Assembly: GCA_003999685.1 (NCBI GenBank)
Contig: CP021232.1
Location: forward strand, 1,364,001 to 1,428,000
Reading direction: 5' to 3'
Source of the DNA: Taiwanofungus camphoratus
Taxonomy: Eukaryota; Basidiomycota; Agaricomycetes; Polyporales; Taiwanofungaceae
Length of the DNA: 64,000 bases
The notes under the pieces are model-generated. The model worked only from the letters and a program-made list of their open reading frames with translations. It was not told the origin of the DNA and ran no database searches. The position numbers and the translations under genes were made by a program. Shown here piece after piece: positions 20,238 through 31,269 of this stretch. The stretch's first letter is position 1. Each line of letters starts with the position of its first letter.

Positions 20238-22068
20238 GCATTTGAAATTAGCCACGCATCCTGATTGAATGTTGTCAAGACAACACAATCTGCTTGACCT
20301 GGCGTGCAACGCTGAATATCTCTAGCCCACTGTGTCCAATCGTCAGCACCTGAACTGGTGCAGGAGAAACATGTAGGACATGAGTCTGACCAAACCTGGA
20401 ACTGATATCATTTTCCGTGTAATTTCTAGCCCTCTGCCTAGGTAACCAACCGCTGTATTTCGCTGGTACCAAAACTTACTTCAATTGCGTGATTCAGATA
20501 GTGGGGCAACATTTTCATAACCAGGTCCAGCCTGAGCCTCATTGTGGAATTTGGGTTGACAATTCGTTTCGGGGTGGAATGGGAGCCGGAGATTGTGACC
20601 AACCTAAGCCAGAATTTTGCAAGCTTGCCAATAGTTGCACGGAAGGCGACTGCACAGCTGAGGCTGTCCATGCTCATGACTACAAACGGTCATAAAATTT
20701 CGACATTACCGGGGCTCTCAGAACACGGCCAGGATAGGAAACATTGAATACAGCGGACGATTACAGAGTTTCAGTTATGTCAGGGTTGGGCTAAGTTCGA
20801 TGCCAGCATCACGGAGCGCCTCCGTACGCAGCACTTTGAACATCCATTTGCTAGACACCAAGTTATGGTGCCGATGAGAACAGTTTTTTTTTTCCCTTTT
20901 TTCCACCTGCGCAGTTACTTTGCCATAATGGTTCATGAATGTATTACCTTGGATTACTTTGGTACTGGAACAAACCTTCATGAGACACTGGTGTTATAAC
21001 GATTGACCTGAGCGTGAGTTTCTAGACGCCCATTCGGTCCCGGCGCTTGCAACCGATTAAGTGCCATCAGACAATCATTGATCATTCACCTTGCGGTACC
21101 ACTGGTATTGTGTCGATCGCGGAACGAATTTCACTCTCTATGACTCGCGGGTGCACCAACAGAGGAGCGCTGTTGAGCAGAGCGCATTAGTGGGTCAGAA
21201 GTGGCCAGGTCACGCCGATAAGTACATTTGAGTCGTCGTAGATTGACTCGATCTACTTGCCAAAGAAGCACGTTGGGCGGACTCAAGCTCCGTCACAGAT
21301 CAACGCCCCGGATTATCTAGCAGGAGACACGGTACGCCTATGTCATGGTCATATAGCGTCGTTCACCTGCATAGGATGTGGTGACACCGGGTGACGGGCG
21401 CAGCGCTGAGCAACTGACATTTTCCAGGATTCAGTCAATATAATTGGAGTCACGGCGCTCGTGAGACAAAATTAGGCGCTCCCACATCGCCGTCGCATTT
21501 CTGCGAGTACTACTTGTCCGCGACATATATACTACTTTCACAAATTCCTTGACGCAATTCCCCATGCCATCTGCATGGATGGGAAATCCGAGATTTGAAA
21601 AACTTAACAGTCTACCTGAGGCGTCAAACTTAAGGATGCTTCCATCGATGGATCAAGTCTCCACCTGTGTTCTTGACACCTTCGTGTTTCCATAAGCACG
21701 AACCTATGGGCATGTTCGAGCGTTGTGTGGTCTACGGTAGGCCCTTGATAGTCGGACTAGCAGCCTTACACCTTATTGACATCACTCTCTGATTTGACAC
21801 GTGAATATACAAATACAATTGACCGAGATGAGTCCGACTCCTCACCTCAGCATATTTGGAAAGACGGATGTGGGACAGCAGATCTAGAGACTGGATTGAC
21901 TGGCCACAGTACCCAAGGTAATTGACGGGGTAGGACACTCTTTTGTCAGCCAACTTACGTTCAAGGGGCGTTTCAGGAAGCAATACTGATGATTGATATG
22001 CAAGTCGCAATTTGTGAGAGCTAAAGAAGCAATGCGTGCAGCGTGACGACGGAGCACCTGCCTTGGGC

Positions 22069-22075
22069 TATAAAG
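22069..22075 (+). promoter_or_regulatory. TATA box of small membrane-protein gene
   Basis: TATAAAG in GGGCTATAAAGGAGG, about 110 bases before the ATG at 22182. Confidence 0.5.
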
Positions 22076-22181
22076 GAGGAACGTAGCGACTCTTTTGGGT
22101 CTTTACTAAGACAACTCAAGCATCGGAAGATGACATGTACGTTGCTGTAATATATTCCTTGAACAATTTCGCTAATACAGA

Positions 22182-22599
22182 ATGGTAGCTACCGAGCCTG
22201 AAATGCATGGTGAGGTAAAGGAATCATCGCAGAAGACCCTAGCGACTGTGAGCCTGTCGTATTATCGCCATTACTACTCTCTGATGGTGGTGGCTTCAGG
22301 CCTCCATGTTTGTGGACTTACTGACCGCGATCGTGTCACTCGCTGTGGGTTCTTCGATGGCCAGCGAGGCTGCATTCCTGCTCTTTTGTTGTGGAGCCGT
22401 CTTCAGTATGCCAACAAGCTATCTCTTCGCAGAATGTCTACTTTGTGCCGGGCTCTTATGCACGGCCTGGGCGACTCAGTCACGCGTTGCGTTCATCGTG
22501 TTGTGTGTCCTCGTCTGCCTGGCACAACTTCGGCGTGTAGTCAACACAATTGAGACCGTAGTGCGCGAAGCCTGGTCTGCTTATCGGTCTCCGGTATAA
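22182..22599 (+). CDS. Small hypothetical multi-span membrane protein
   Basis: Two exons, 22182-22247 and 22300-22599, joined in phase 0, give 121 aa. A polar start (MVATEPEMHGEVKESSQKTL) leads into hydrophobic segments: FVDLLTAIVSLAVGSSMASE, AAFLLFCCGAVFSMPTSYLF, ECLLCAGLLCTAWAT and VAFIVLCVLVCLAQL, so three or four membrane spans with six Cys. The C-terminus is RRVVNTIETVVREAWSAYRS. It resembles orphan membrane proteins of mushrooms, but I recognise no family. A TATA box lies at a suitable distance. An earlier ATG at about 22132 in a separate exon is possible. Confidence 0.55.
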
Positions 22600-24247
22600 A
22601 GGTGCGACAGCTCGTGTTGCGGGATCTGATGGTTATTTCAAATCCATGCACTAATCTATTTTCTGATTTTTTTTTTCTGATCAGACACAGTTTTTCACGT
22701 TTGCGATTTGCGAATCGTGCGCATTACTCAGGCATCAGGCTGCAGGTGGCATGTTGATACGGGCGCTCAGGTTCAACCCCTCAGGCTGTAGAGCACGTGT
22801 CATTCTTCTGAGGATAGTCATCCAACTTGAACACCAATCAAATATTTATGCTCCAGATGACGGAGTTGTTACTGAACAGACAGCATAAACAGATCAATGC
22901 AGCGTTTTCAACGGGATGAATAGTATGTCCAGAATATAGCACAAACCCACAATCCAGAAATTAATATGATCACGGTACGGCAACTATATCGAAGTGGAGC
23001 CTCTCGGGCTTCGAAAATCTCTCCGAACCTTTGCGACAAGGAGTGGGTCAAAGGTGGTGATGTAAGGGCCATTTTTGTCGCCCGGATCAGTTCCGTGTGA
23101 GGTGTCCGCACGCGTAGAATTCGACCATGTGGATTGACTTCAGTGCTGACGTGATGATATGGGGCATTCATGGAATTCAATGTGATTAAAGAGGTATGAC
23201 CACCTTTGAGGCTCTTCGCACAAACTTTTGAGAACCCCTTTCCCTGTGTTCAGGTCGGTAATAATCTCGCATTACTGTACGTAGTGCTTCTGAATAGGAA
23301 GGTTTCGGAAACCCATATGTAAGACAAGGTATTCGAGCGTCGAAAGTCCTGCGAATGAATGAAAGAATCAAGAATCGGGCCTATTACGGGGCTTTTGTTT
23401 TACTCTATGATCTGAAGTTCGGATAATCGCTTCTGCTCTCACATGATCACATCTTCGGACCTCTGAGGCTTTGGATCAGGGTGTACCAATCTGTCTGTAA
23501 TTTGTGATACTCTGAGTACATTATCCCGTCAGAGACCCTGAGCATCACCTTTGTGCCGAGTTTCATCGCAGAACTTATTCAGCTTGGCAGGACCCTATCG
23601 TGTTGGCAGGTCAAACATTCCAGCGCGAGCGCGGCGTTGCGGTAACCAAAAATGCTAAGCGCCTCAACCCTCCGCCCACAGGGCTTATGATCGCTCTTGA
23701 GACTTTATGCGATGACGAAGTGCTAAAATTATGACGTTGTGGCACTGATGTTCTGACCTAGCTCACACCTTACGAACGCGAATTAGGAGTAGGGATATAT
23801 AGGGAAGAAGGGAATAGCACCAGCAAAACCCAACTTTTTCTTGACATTCTTGATGTCTCAATGGTCTTTATCAAGACAAGTAAGACACAATTAAAGACTG
23901 TGAGGACATAGGTTGCATTCTTTCGTCTATTAAGACCAATAAACATAATAATACTAGGTATGGAAAAGCTGGGGTTTTCCTGATGCTATGAGGACCCAAT
24001 TTGGCAGGTATAGTGTACCATAATTGCCGCGAATGGAAATGAGTGTGTGTGACATCATGTCAGTCTGCCTCGTAAACTGGTTTCGGATGCTCCATACCCA
24101 TGGCGGTCGCTGTATATACCTGCTCTTCGCTCGTCCAAGAACACTCGCAGATACGATCAAGCGGCGTTTCCTGACGGTTCTACTCTTCATTATTGTCGCC
24201 ACCGCCGTTCATCTGGGGACTTCTATTCACAAGTACTACGATCAGCA
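22600..24247. other. Gene-poor stretch, about 1.6 kb
   Basis: No gene recognised. TATATA at 23795-23800 precedes a short ATG frame (MSQWSLSRQ) with a donor-like GTAAGA, which could be a leader exon or chance. A TATATA near 24113 fits as the promoter of the membrane-protein gene at 24248. Confidence 0.45.
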
Positions 24248-26390
24248 ATGATGGAAAGTTTGCCTATCGACACATCGCACCCTGCGGTCAGGGACTATTT
24301 AGCACTTATACGGTCTGTACAAATTATATCTATATACTCTTAATTTGTATACTCATGTCTTTCACGTCGCTTTTCATGACCCAGCTTACAAGTGCTCACG
24401 CCACTATCTCTCCTCATCAATATTGCAACTGTTATCGTCTGCTCTGTCGTACTTCACCCTGGTCTTAGTAAGTGAATTTATTTACTGTGACTTAACTATT
24501 GGTCTCACTTCTCGCTATGTACATTAGGCCAGATATCCGAGCTATATCCTTCGTCGATTGCGCCGGACCCCTCGCTCATCGCTATATACATTACTGCGAT
24601 ATATATCGGCCAGATAGGATACTGTGTACTTCTTGTCTTCGCACGGAAACAAGAGACAAAGGTGCGTACCACCCTGGCGCTATCGCAGTCTTTCATTGTC
24701 GGTGGACCAGCCATTAGACATGACTGTTGCTGGAATGGGTCTCGCACAGGACCAAAAAGGTTGCTAAGATTTGCTGACGACGCACATGCCCTATCATGAA
24801 TGGTGTCCAGAAGCATGTTTGAGCATAGACCTTGAGTTGGATTACTGCTCTGGCCCATTGGCCGCATGACGGTCATTGTCTGGAAGCCATCAGATCGGGG
24901 ACACCGTTAGTTGTTGTTGAAATATTTGCCTCCCGAACCGCATGCTCGCTGGTCTCCAAAAGCTCAGTTCCATATGACGCCTGTCGTGCTCCACGGTCGA
25001 GCGCTGTACATTGACGCCCGGGTGGGACGAAGTGTCTGGGACTGAGCGCTCGGCGCGGGCCGCCTGACTTTGTAGCCCAAGAGCGAATGCCGCAAAACAC
25101 GACCCATCAAGAGATAGTTCAATTCTTGTTCTACCTCAATGCCGTTTCCGCCGTTGTTTCCGGAGATACTAATGATGCACTCTATACTCAGGCTGCCCTG
25201 GTAAGAGGTGTGGGCCTTCCACTTGTCATCGCTAACTGGGTTATGGCCGGTTGGGCTATTGCATGGGTATGTAATCTCCTGCCTTACTGGTTTCGTTCTG
25301 TCCCCTGAAGTTTGTTGCACCGAAACTTTGCTTGCTTACACTCGGATGGTGGATCCCTCCCTCGATATTCAGGTGCTCCAAGCATTCCTCTTATCGACTG
25401 TCCTCCTGGGCATCCTGCTTGTGCTACTCACCTATGCAAATATTGTCCTGCTTGTGTATCATGCGCCATCAACCAAGCGGTGAGTAATTTTTATTTTGCT
25501 GTGTTCTCTTAGTTGGAAGTAATGGTTAATGACTCATGGCCGGCCAATCTCATTCTTTGTCGTGATTGAACAATAGCACTGATATCATGCTTTGTAGCCC
25601 ATTCGACATCGCGCTCATCCATGCGCCCATGCGTGCATTTCTCCTTTGGCCGCTTATGGTCATGTTTCCATACAGTCTCTTGTGAGTCTTAGTATTCTTG
25701 CGCCCTTGCTTGGCCATTGATTCTATCATATTGTCTCAACGACTTCACCTGTTTACTCGCACTTTTTCGTAATCTTGCCTCTCGCATCTCCTTCCATGAC
25801 TGACACAATCGCTTGCCGCCATGTTGCCATGTAGCGTTACCCTAGGTTTCACTTGGTCACCAGGCGAGCCGCAACACTACGCACGGCATCAGTGGGCCGG
25901 ATTCGGAGTCACCCTAGGCGTGAACCTGCTTGGTCAGTAGCTGTTAGAAAGCGTCCGAAAGAAATTTTCAACGAAGACCGCTCGACGGACACTTGTTTTT
26001 CTAGGTCTGGTGGTCATTGTACTCCGGCGCGACATCGTCTGGTGCATCGCAGCGAGCTGGATGTGCGCAACCATTTGGATCCGCGCGCCAAAGCCGATGC
26101 CTGTCTGGGTGCGTCTCGTAGATTGCTGCTAGATCTTTATGTTGATCTGTCATTTGTCGCTCCTTCGTTCATGTCGCCTCTTCGTTCTTATGTCCCTACA
26201 GCTGACAGCTGTGCTCTTCACGATCGCGCACCCTCTCGCGCTTGTTGCCTCCATGCTCTGGGTGCATCTTCGAGGGCGCCGCGGAGGCGCGATCACCCTA
26301 CCGCCGGATGAGGATGGTGATGCGAGCGGGAGGACACAGGATCAGGGACGAGGGCCGCGAGAGGTGGATGTCGACGCGCTGTGGGGGTAG
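24248..26390 (+). CDS. Conserved multi-pass membrane protein of unknown function
   Basis: Nine exons: 24248-24312, 24385-24467, 24528-24661, 25192-25266, 25373-25479, 25598-25681, 25835-25932, 26005-26108, 26202-26390 (312 aa, exact frame). Start MMESLPIDTSHPAVRDYLAL. About eight membrane spans: TPLSLLINIATVIVCSVVL; LIAIYITAIYIGQIGYCVLL; VGLPLVIANWVMAGWAIAW; FLLSTVLLGILLVLLTYANI; MRAFLLWPLMVMFPYSLFVT; FGVTLGVNLLGLVVIVL; IVWCIAASWMCATIWI; LTAVLFTIAHPLALVASMLW. The loop HAPSTKRPFDIALIHAPMRA and the WSPGEPQHYARHQWAGF segment look conserved. C-terminal tail is acidic and polar. I recall this architecture as fungal-specific, of unknown function. Intron 3 is 530 nt, ten times the others. Confidence 0.75.
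24662..25191 (+). other. Oversized (530-nt) intron of the membrane-protein gene
   Basis: Bounded by GTGCGT and ...ACTCAG; needed to join ARKQETK to AALVRGVGLPL. It contains stops in all forward frames beyond short pieces, and I saw no terminal repeats. It may hide a degraded insertion or an unrecognised extra exon. Confidence 0.5.
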
Positions 26391-27033
26391 GGTGGCGAAG
26401 CGAGAACGCTGTCTAAAGGACAGTCAGGGATGAGGATATTATGTTACGCATAGTTGTATAAATAATACGTCGTTGATGAGACTGGCGCACAATCCAGCTA
26501 GACCAGATAAACACGTCTGATGGGAATAAGGTGTGACAACGCGTGACAGATCGCGTTGGCCGAAGACTCGGAGAAGACATGCAAGGGAAATTTGTGAAGG
26601 TCTCATATGTGGATCCCATGGCAAGGTCTTTACTGCTGCCAAGTAATGCGGGGCTTCCCAATTATGAGAAGGCGTTCGATCAGGCGTCAGCAGCTTGAGA
26701 AGGATATGTACTAACCATTTGTATGTTTGATCCAACAATTCTTTTATGGGCTTGTTAGTTATGATGCTCACAGGTTATGACTACATTAAGAAAGCAGGTA
26801 CAAATTTGTTCTGACACCTAACAGGGCTGATAAGGGAATGCAAATGTTGACCCTGTCTATTTGCTGAAGAGGACGCTTTTAGACGATGACGATGCACACT
26901 GGAAAAAGCGGTTAAGTGTGGAAGAGAGCATCATGACCAATGGAGAACTCCGGGCCATTCACTCATCTTTTTTGGAAGGTCGTACCGACGGTGAAGAACA
27001 TCCTCTTAATCGAATTGTTCGCACAATCTTGCT
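26391..27033. other. Intergenic 3' flank of membrane-protein gene
   Basis: Nothing firm. A forward frame at 26870-26990 (RTLLDDDDAHWKKRLSVEES) might be an upstream exon of the doubtful gene that follows. Confidence 0.4.
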
Positions 27034-27504
27034 GTGGTTCAAGGCGGCTATCATGTCACGTTTGCTGAGCGCAATGCTCAGGCTCCATCTTTCGGCATGC
27101 AGCCTGTTCAAGACCATACAAGTGCAGGTTCTCAGCAGTTGGATCCACATGTGATCCGGTCCAAGACCAAATCAGGAGTCTCGCTTCAAACGTCCCAGGA
27201 TGCACAGTTGACGAGAAAGACTAGAGCAGAGGCCGAACTGGAAACAAGTCGTGCCACTGCGACAGTCTTGAACTCGCATGAACAAATGTCTTCCCTTTTG
27301 TCTGAGTTCTTGATGGGCGCGTGGCCTTTCGATGACAAGATACGCGACCAGTTACCTCCGAATTACAAGCCTCGACAGGTTGCAGGCTCGAATGGAACAG
27401 TGATGTAGATGACATCGAAGTTGCTAGAAGCAAGCGTAGCAAACCTTCAGCGTCAACATTACCCAAGCCTCCTACACGACAGTGAAAATTCGACGCAGCG
27501 AACG
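27034..27504 (+). CDS. Doubtful orphan protein fragment
   Basis: A 124-codon frame ending at 27408 has a normal, polar, protein-like composition: YHVTFAERNAQAPSFGMQPV, RKTRAEAELETSRATATVL, EQMSSLLSEFLMGAWPFDD, KIRDQLPPNYKPRQ. Another frame just beyond, reached only by an intron or a frame change near 27380, reads EVARSKRSKPSASTLPKPPT and stops at about 27504. I found no clean splice pair to join them and no good start, so this could be a real gene with unseen exons, or a decayed one. No family recognised. Confidence 0.3.
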
Positions 27505-27990
27505 CTCCAAATAAGCCTTCAATATCATGAAGCTCTTCATGAAGGCAACGTAGAGGCAATAGCGGTGCCCCACCATCTCATATCGATTTTTTCCACATTA
27601 CTCATTTAATTCTGTCGCTATCGCACGCCTCTTAGGCCATTTCGATCTGCTAGACTGATAGACAATTTGTTCTGACCACATGTTATGTAGCACTTACTAG
27701 ACTCATTTGTCTTCATCCCACAAGCTTATTACAACACATACAGTGCGCTGGACAACATCGAGTTCTCATTTTGAGCAACCTAGTCCAGCATGCATGCGGC
27801 GCATGAAAGGGAACAGGTGGGGCAGGACGTACCAGGAGGCTGGAGCGGTGACGTGGTCTCCAGCAGTGTTGCCTCGATATCTTTTCATTTAGCAAGCCTT
27901 TCCCTGACAAAGTCTAAAGTTCAATATGAGCCAGTGCGTCCAAAGGCCAAAGCAGCTCGAAAATGGCCCATCGTCGACGGTATCGTTTTT
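27505..27990. other. Intergenic before DUF1308 gene
   Basis: Nothing recognised; 3' flank of the minus-strand DUF1308 gene. Confidence 0.4.
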
Positions 27991-30412
27991 TCATATGTTA
28001 TTTTTCAAGTCTGACCTCATACTCTCCGCAAGACTCCGTGGGTCTACTACCCAGAGTGCAGCTTTCTCCGTCCATTCATCGTCCTCTAGTTCCCTAGCCT
28101 TCCCTATTTGAAATGAGCCTGCAGTACTCCGTTCGTACGCATTCGTAGCCCCAGTCGCCTTCATTTCCCTCAGAATTGCCTTCACGCTTGTTTTGTTGGC
28201 AGTCAGCGTTGTCCAGCCTCGCACCGCGCCCCAGAGCATGCTCTGCACTGTGTGTACAGTCAGTCGAGGACTGGCTCGAGTCACGCTGGCACGAGGGATA
28301 TTGTCGCTATCGCCTTCCTGCACCTGTTTGCATACTCCTTGCCCTTCGGCTACTTGTCCCGCTGCAGATTCGCTCCCTTCAAGAGAACGTGGAATCGGTT
28401 CGCTAGACTCTGAAATTGCGCCTCGCGCCAGTATAGCCCTGCAAGTGTAGGCCAGCTGTCGGAAGAAGGGCGACAGTGGTTTGTCGTCTCTACCCCCACC
28501 TGTTCCTTGGGAGTGGGAAGGAGGCTCACAGTCCGCATCGGGTTCTGAAGACGGGAATATTCGTATGCGAAGCAGAGGGAGGAAGCCGTGAGGATAACGT
28601 GAGTCCCGCCAGTACGCCTCTTCCGCATTTTCAAGACTCATTGGAGCCGTGACACTTTCAAAGAATAGCGCTTGCGCTCGGCGCTTCTCGTTGGGCCCGC
28701 CGATCTTCGACAGCACGATTCGCAGACAGCGATCGCGAGCCTCTGGAGTCGTCCAGAACTCAACATTGGTGAAACGAGAAGTATTGTCTGATTCAAAGCC
28801 CCGCTCTGGTGACAACCTCGCGAGAGCGGTAAGACGGTCGCGGATCTCTTGTAATAGTCCCTTCCTCATTTCCTGGAGTGCTTGGTTCGACAACGCTCTC
28901 GAATGTTTGCCTGCGCCTTCCTCGAAATCCAAGCTTTCCAGGCCTGCAGCGACCTCCTCTCCCTTCGCTGCCTCTATCCGTTTCTTTTTCCATTCGCGAT
29001 ATTGCGGCGGGGGCACGAACCGCAATTCGGCCTCCTCAATAGAAAGCGGAAGCGGGGCATGAGTTATGTCCGAGACGAGAGCAATGAGAATCGATAGGTC
29101 GAGATTGATATGCACCGTCGGTTCGAGGCAGTGGAGTCGGGTTGAGCGAGACGGGCAAGCTATCGGTAAGGAGGCGCTGTCCCGCTCCCCGAGTTGTACG
29201 TCTATGCTCATGTCTTGCAGTGCTTTTATAGTTTGTGCGATCCGCGAATCATGTTCCTTCACATTCGTAGGCGAGGGGTCGAGACGTGTCAAGCGGAGAG
29301 TGACAACGGGAGGCTCAGATGTTCCCGGAATGGGATTCCGCTTGGCTGCTGCGAGTAAGGCGCGTCCCATACGCAGGATGGAATTGTCAAATTCGTTTTG
29401 GGCAAGGCTCGGTCGCCAGTCGTCAGACCGCTCATCCGTGTCGTCCTCCGAGTCAGTCAGGTAAGAGTCGATTTCACGGAGCTCGGCCAGCATTCGCGAA
29501 TTTTTTATCCTGATGAATCAATATTCATGATCATTCAAACAAAATGTATGGAAAGGATAATAGAAGGCACAACTGCAGCATTAGGTCGCGAGAAATGAGT
29601 GACTTGAAAGACATGTCATGTGTTACAATAAGGACAAGAGCAATCGGGCAGTTGGCATGAATCATATGTTCGATATGCTTGAGTGCACGCTTTTACAAAC
29701 CCCAGATAAGACAATGACTGCATAAATGCGGATCTGGGAAATAGAACTCAACCCGTAGATTGAAATCGTCAACGACGCTCAACAGATCCTTCGATTGGGG
29801 ACACCGACATTCCAACTACCTACGAAAGACATTAGGCACTCACGTATTAACACGGATCCATCGCCGTCCGCTATCCGCAACGACGTCTACCTTTACGCCA
29901 GAAGGCCTTCGGGAGCCTCGTTTGGGCAACATGGCGGGCTCGCTCGTTTCATGGAATGTCTGACAGACAGAAACGATTGGAGGTGGTGCTAACAGCACTT
30001 CATCCCACACAGCAATCAAGTACGGAGCATTCGTGGAGAGTGGGGGGAGGAGAGCACATCGTTCGTCAGCGAGGAACTACTGGAGATTATACAGTCAACA
30101 TGTCGTATTCAGAACGTCTTGACTGGATGTGACTTCGAGCAGCCTGAAATATTTGCTCACCTTCTCCAGGACACCCAAGTCCCGTCCGACAGTATCTCTC
30201 AAGGCTCGTAGTCCGGGAACAGACTCTTGTTGTAAACATCGTTCATGAATTTCCGGTGCACCATTCAAATCGAAGGACGAATCTAGAATGGGAGGTTTGA
30301 CAGTGACTGGCCCAAAATTGGCCATGGCATCATGTATCTCCCTTAGTTGTAGTCGTAGCTTCTGCAACTCAGGGTGCGGTGCCCCAGAAGCAAAGTTCAC
30401 AGAAGCATCCAT
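27991..30412 (-). CDS. DUF1308 (C7orf25/UPF0415-like) protein
   Basis: Three exons on the minus strand: 30412-30161, 30076-29844, 29509-27991 (667 aa, exact frame). The join between exons 2 and 3 gives KVDVVADSGRRWIRVNTIKN then SRMLAELREIDSYLTDSEDD, the hallmark of this eukaryotic family, and later HINLDLSILIALVSDIT agrees with it. The C-terminal block FTNVEFWTTPEARDRCLRIV, then RAQALFFESV, and near the end NAYERSTAGSFQIGKARELE, matches the DUF1308 domain, which is thought to be a PD-(D/E)XK-like nuclease fold. The biological role is unknown. The second intron is 334 nt, longer than the norm. The exon-2 acceptor must be the TAG after CTCCAG, since the first AG would put a stop in frame. Confidence 0.82.
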
Positions 30413-31269
30413 AGCGATGCTAACAACAAGGGAGGTAACTGTCGCGTTGACTCTATCGTTGTGGGTTATTTTCCTCTCGAACGGCGCGAGTGGAAATATA
30501 AGTATGTTGCGGAATTGCCGCAGCTACATATATAGCTTGTACCAAGCATTCACGACACGCGAAAGCTGATGGAGAACACTCATGGAGGTACGTTCTGGTC
30601 AAACTGGAACGTCCTTTCTTGCAGATCGTTAGTTGACTTAGACTCTCAGTCTCGAGTCTCGGACTCCATCAGCCGGACGATTGGCAGACCCGCGCCGTGA
30701 CTATGCATCCAATCACCAATGGTATTACACTTGGTGAGTAGCTCAAAGAAGAGACTTTGATGCAGTTGAGAACATTGCTACATAACTTCATTGGTCCATT
30801 TCTAGTATCGTATGTTCCCGAAATCGACCCTCAGCAGGCAGAAATCAAGTCAAGTATGCATCGTAGCGAACCGGCTTGTGCTTGGAATCAAATACTATGC
30901 GCACAGTGTGCGCACCATAACCGCCTAAATTGATGCGTTCTTTTGTCCGTAAGATGAACTAATTCAGTCTCACTTACGGTCGAAATCCTCGTAACCAGTG
31001 CGTTAAACGGCTGGGTCGAAGGTACAAAAATTCAGCCATAGAATTACAACTTTCGGCCGTTTTGTCTGGGCTCAGTGGTTGAAATTTGTCCAATCCACGC
31101 ATCATTAGAATGGTTCAAAACTCGACATTCGATCCTAACCGACCATAAATCGTATGGAAGGACAATTTCATACACTGAAAGGTCTAAATTCAGCCTGTGT
31201 TGTGCACGGTGCCAGTGTCCAGGTGTGTTAGTAAGTATACAAGTAGACAATTAAGTGCATGCCCGTGCC
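30413..31269. other. Intergenic between DUF1308 gene and two-TM protein gene
   Basis: About 860 bases. A short stretch at 30700-30850 reads TMHPITNGITL and, after a possible intron, YVPEIDPQQAEIKS, which looks coding, but no complete gene can be built around it. Confidence 0.4.

Larger units (their letters stand above)
19295..22181. other. Gene-poor stretch, about 2.9 kb
   Basis: No open frame shows a family resemblance and I found no terminal repeats or transposase pieces. Two spots look promoter-like: TATATAAA at 20005-20012 with an ATG at 20082, and a TATA box at 22069-22075 that fits the next gene. Confidence 0.5.

Noticed and set aside
21564-21695. 43-codon frame (MPSAWMGNPRFEKLN...) with CVLD, considered as a basidiomycete pheromone precursor
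   Set aside because: The CVLD is internal and the frame runs on to end in TFVFP, so there is no C-terminal CaaX box. No receptor gene is nearby.
19295-24247. Gene-poor 19.3-24.2 kb as a mobile element
   Set aside because: I saw no terminal repeats, target duplications, transposase or reverse-transcriptase motifs in any frame, so I do not claim one.
29510-29843. DUF1308 frame starting at the ATG at 29493 taken as a complete gene
   Set aside because: The family sequence clearly continues upstream through two more exons (VNTIKN joins across the intron), so that ATG is internal.
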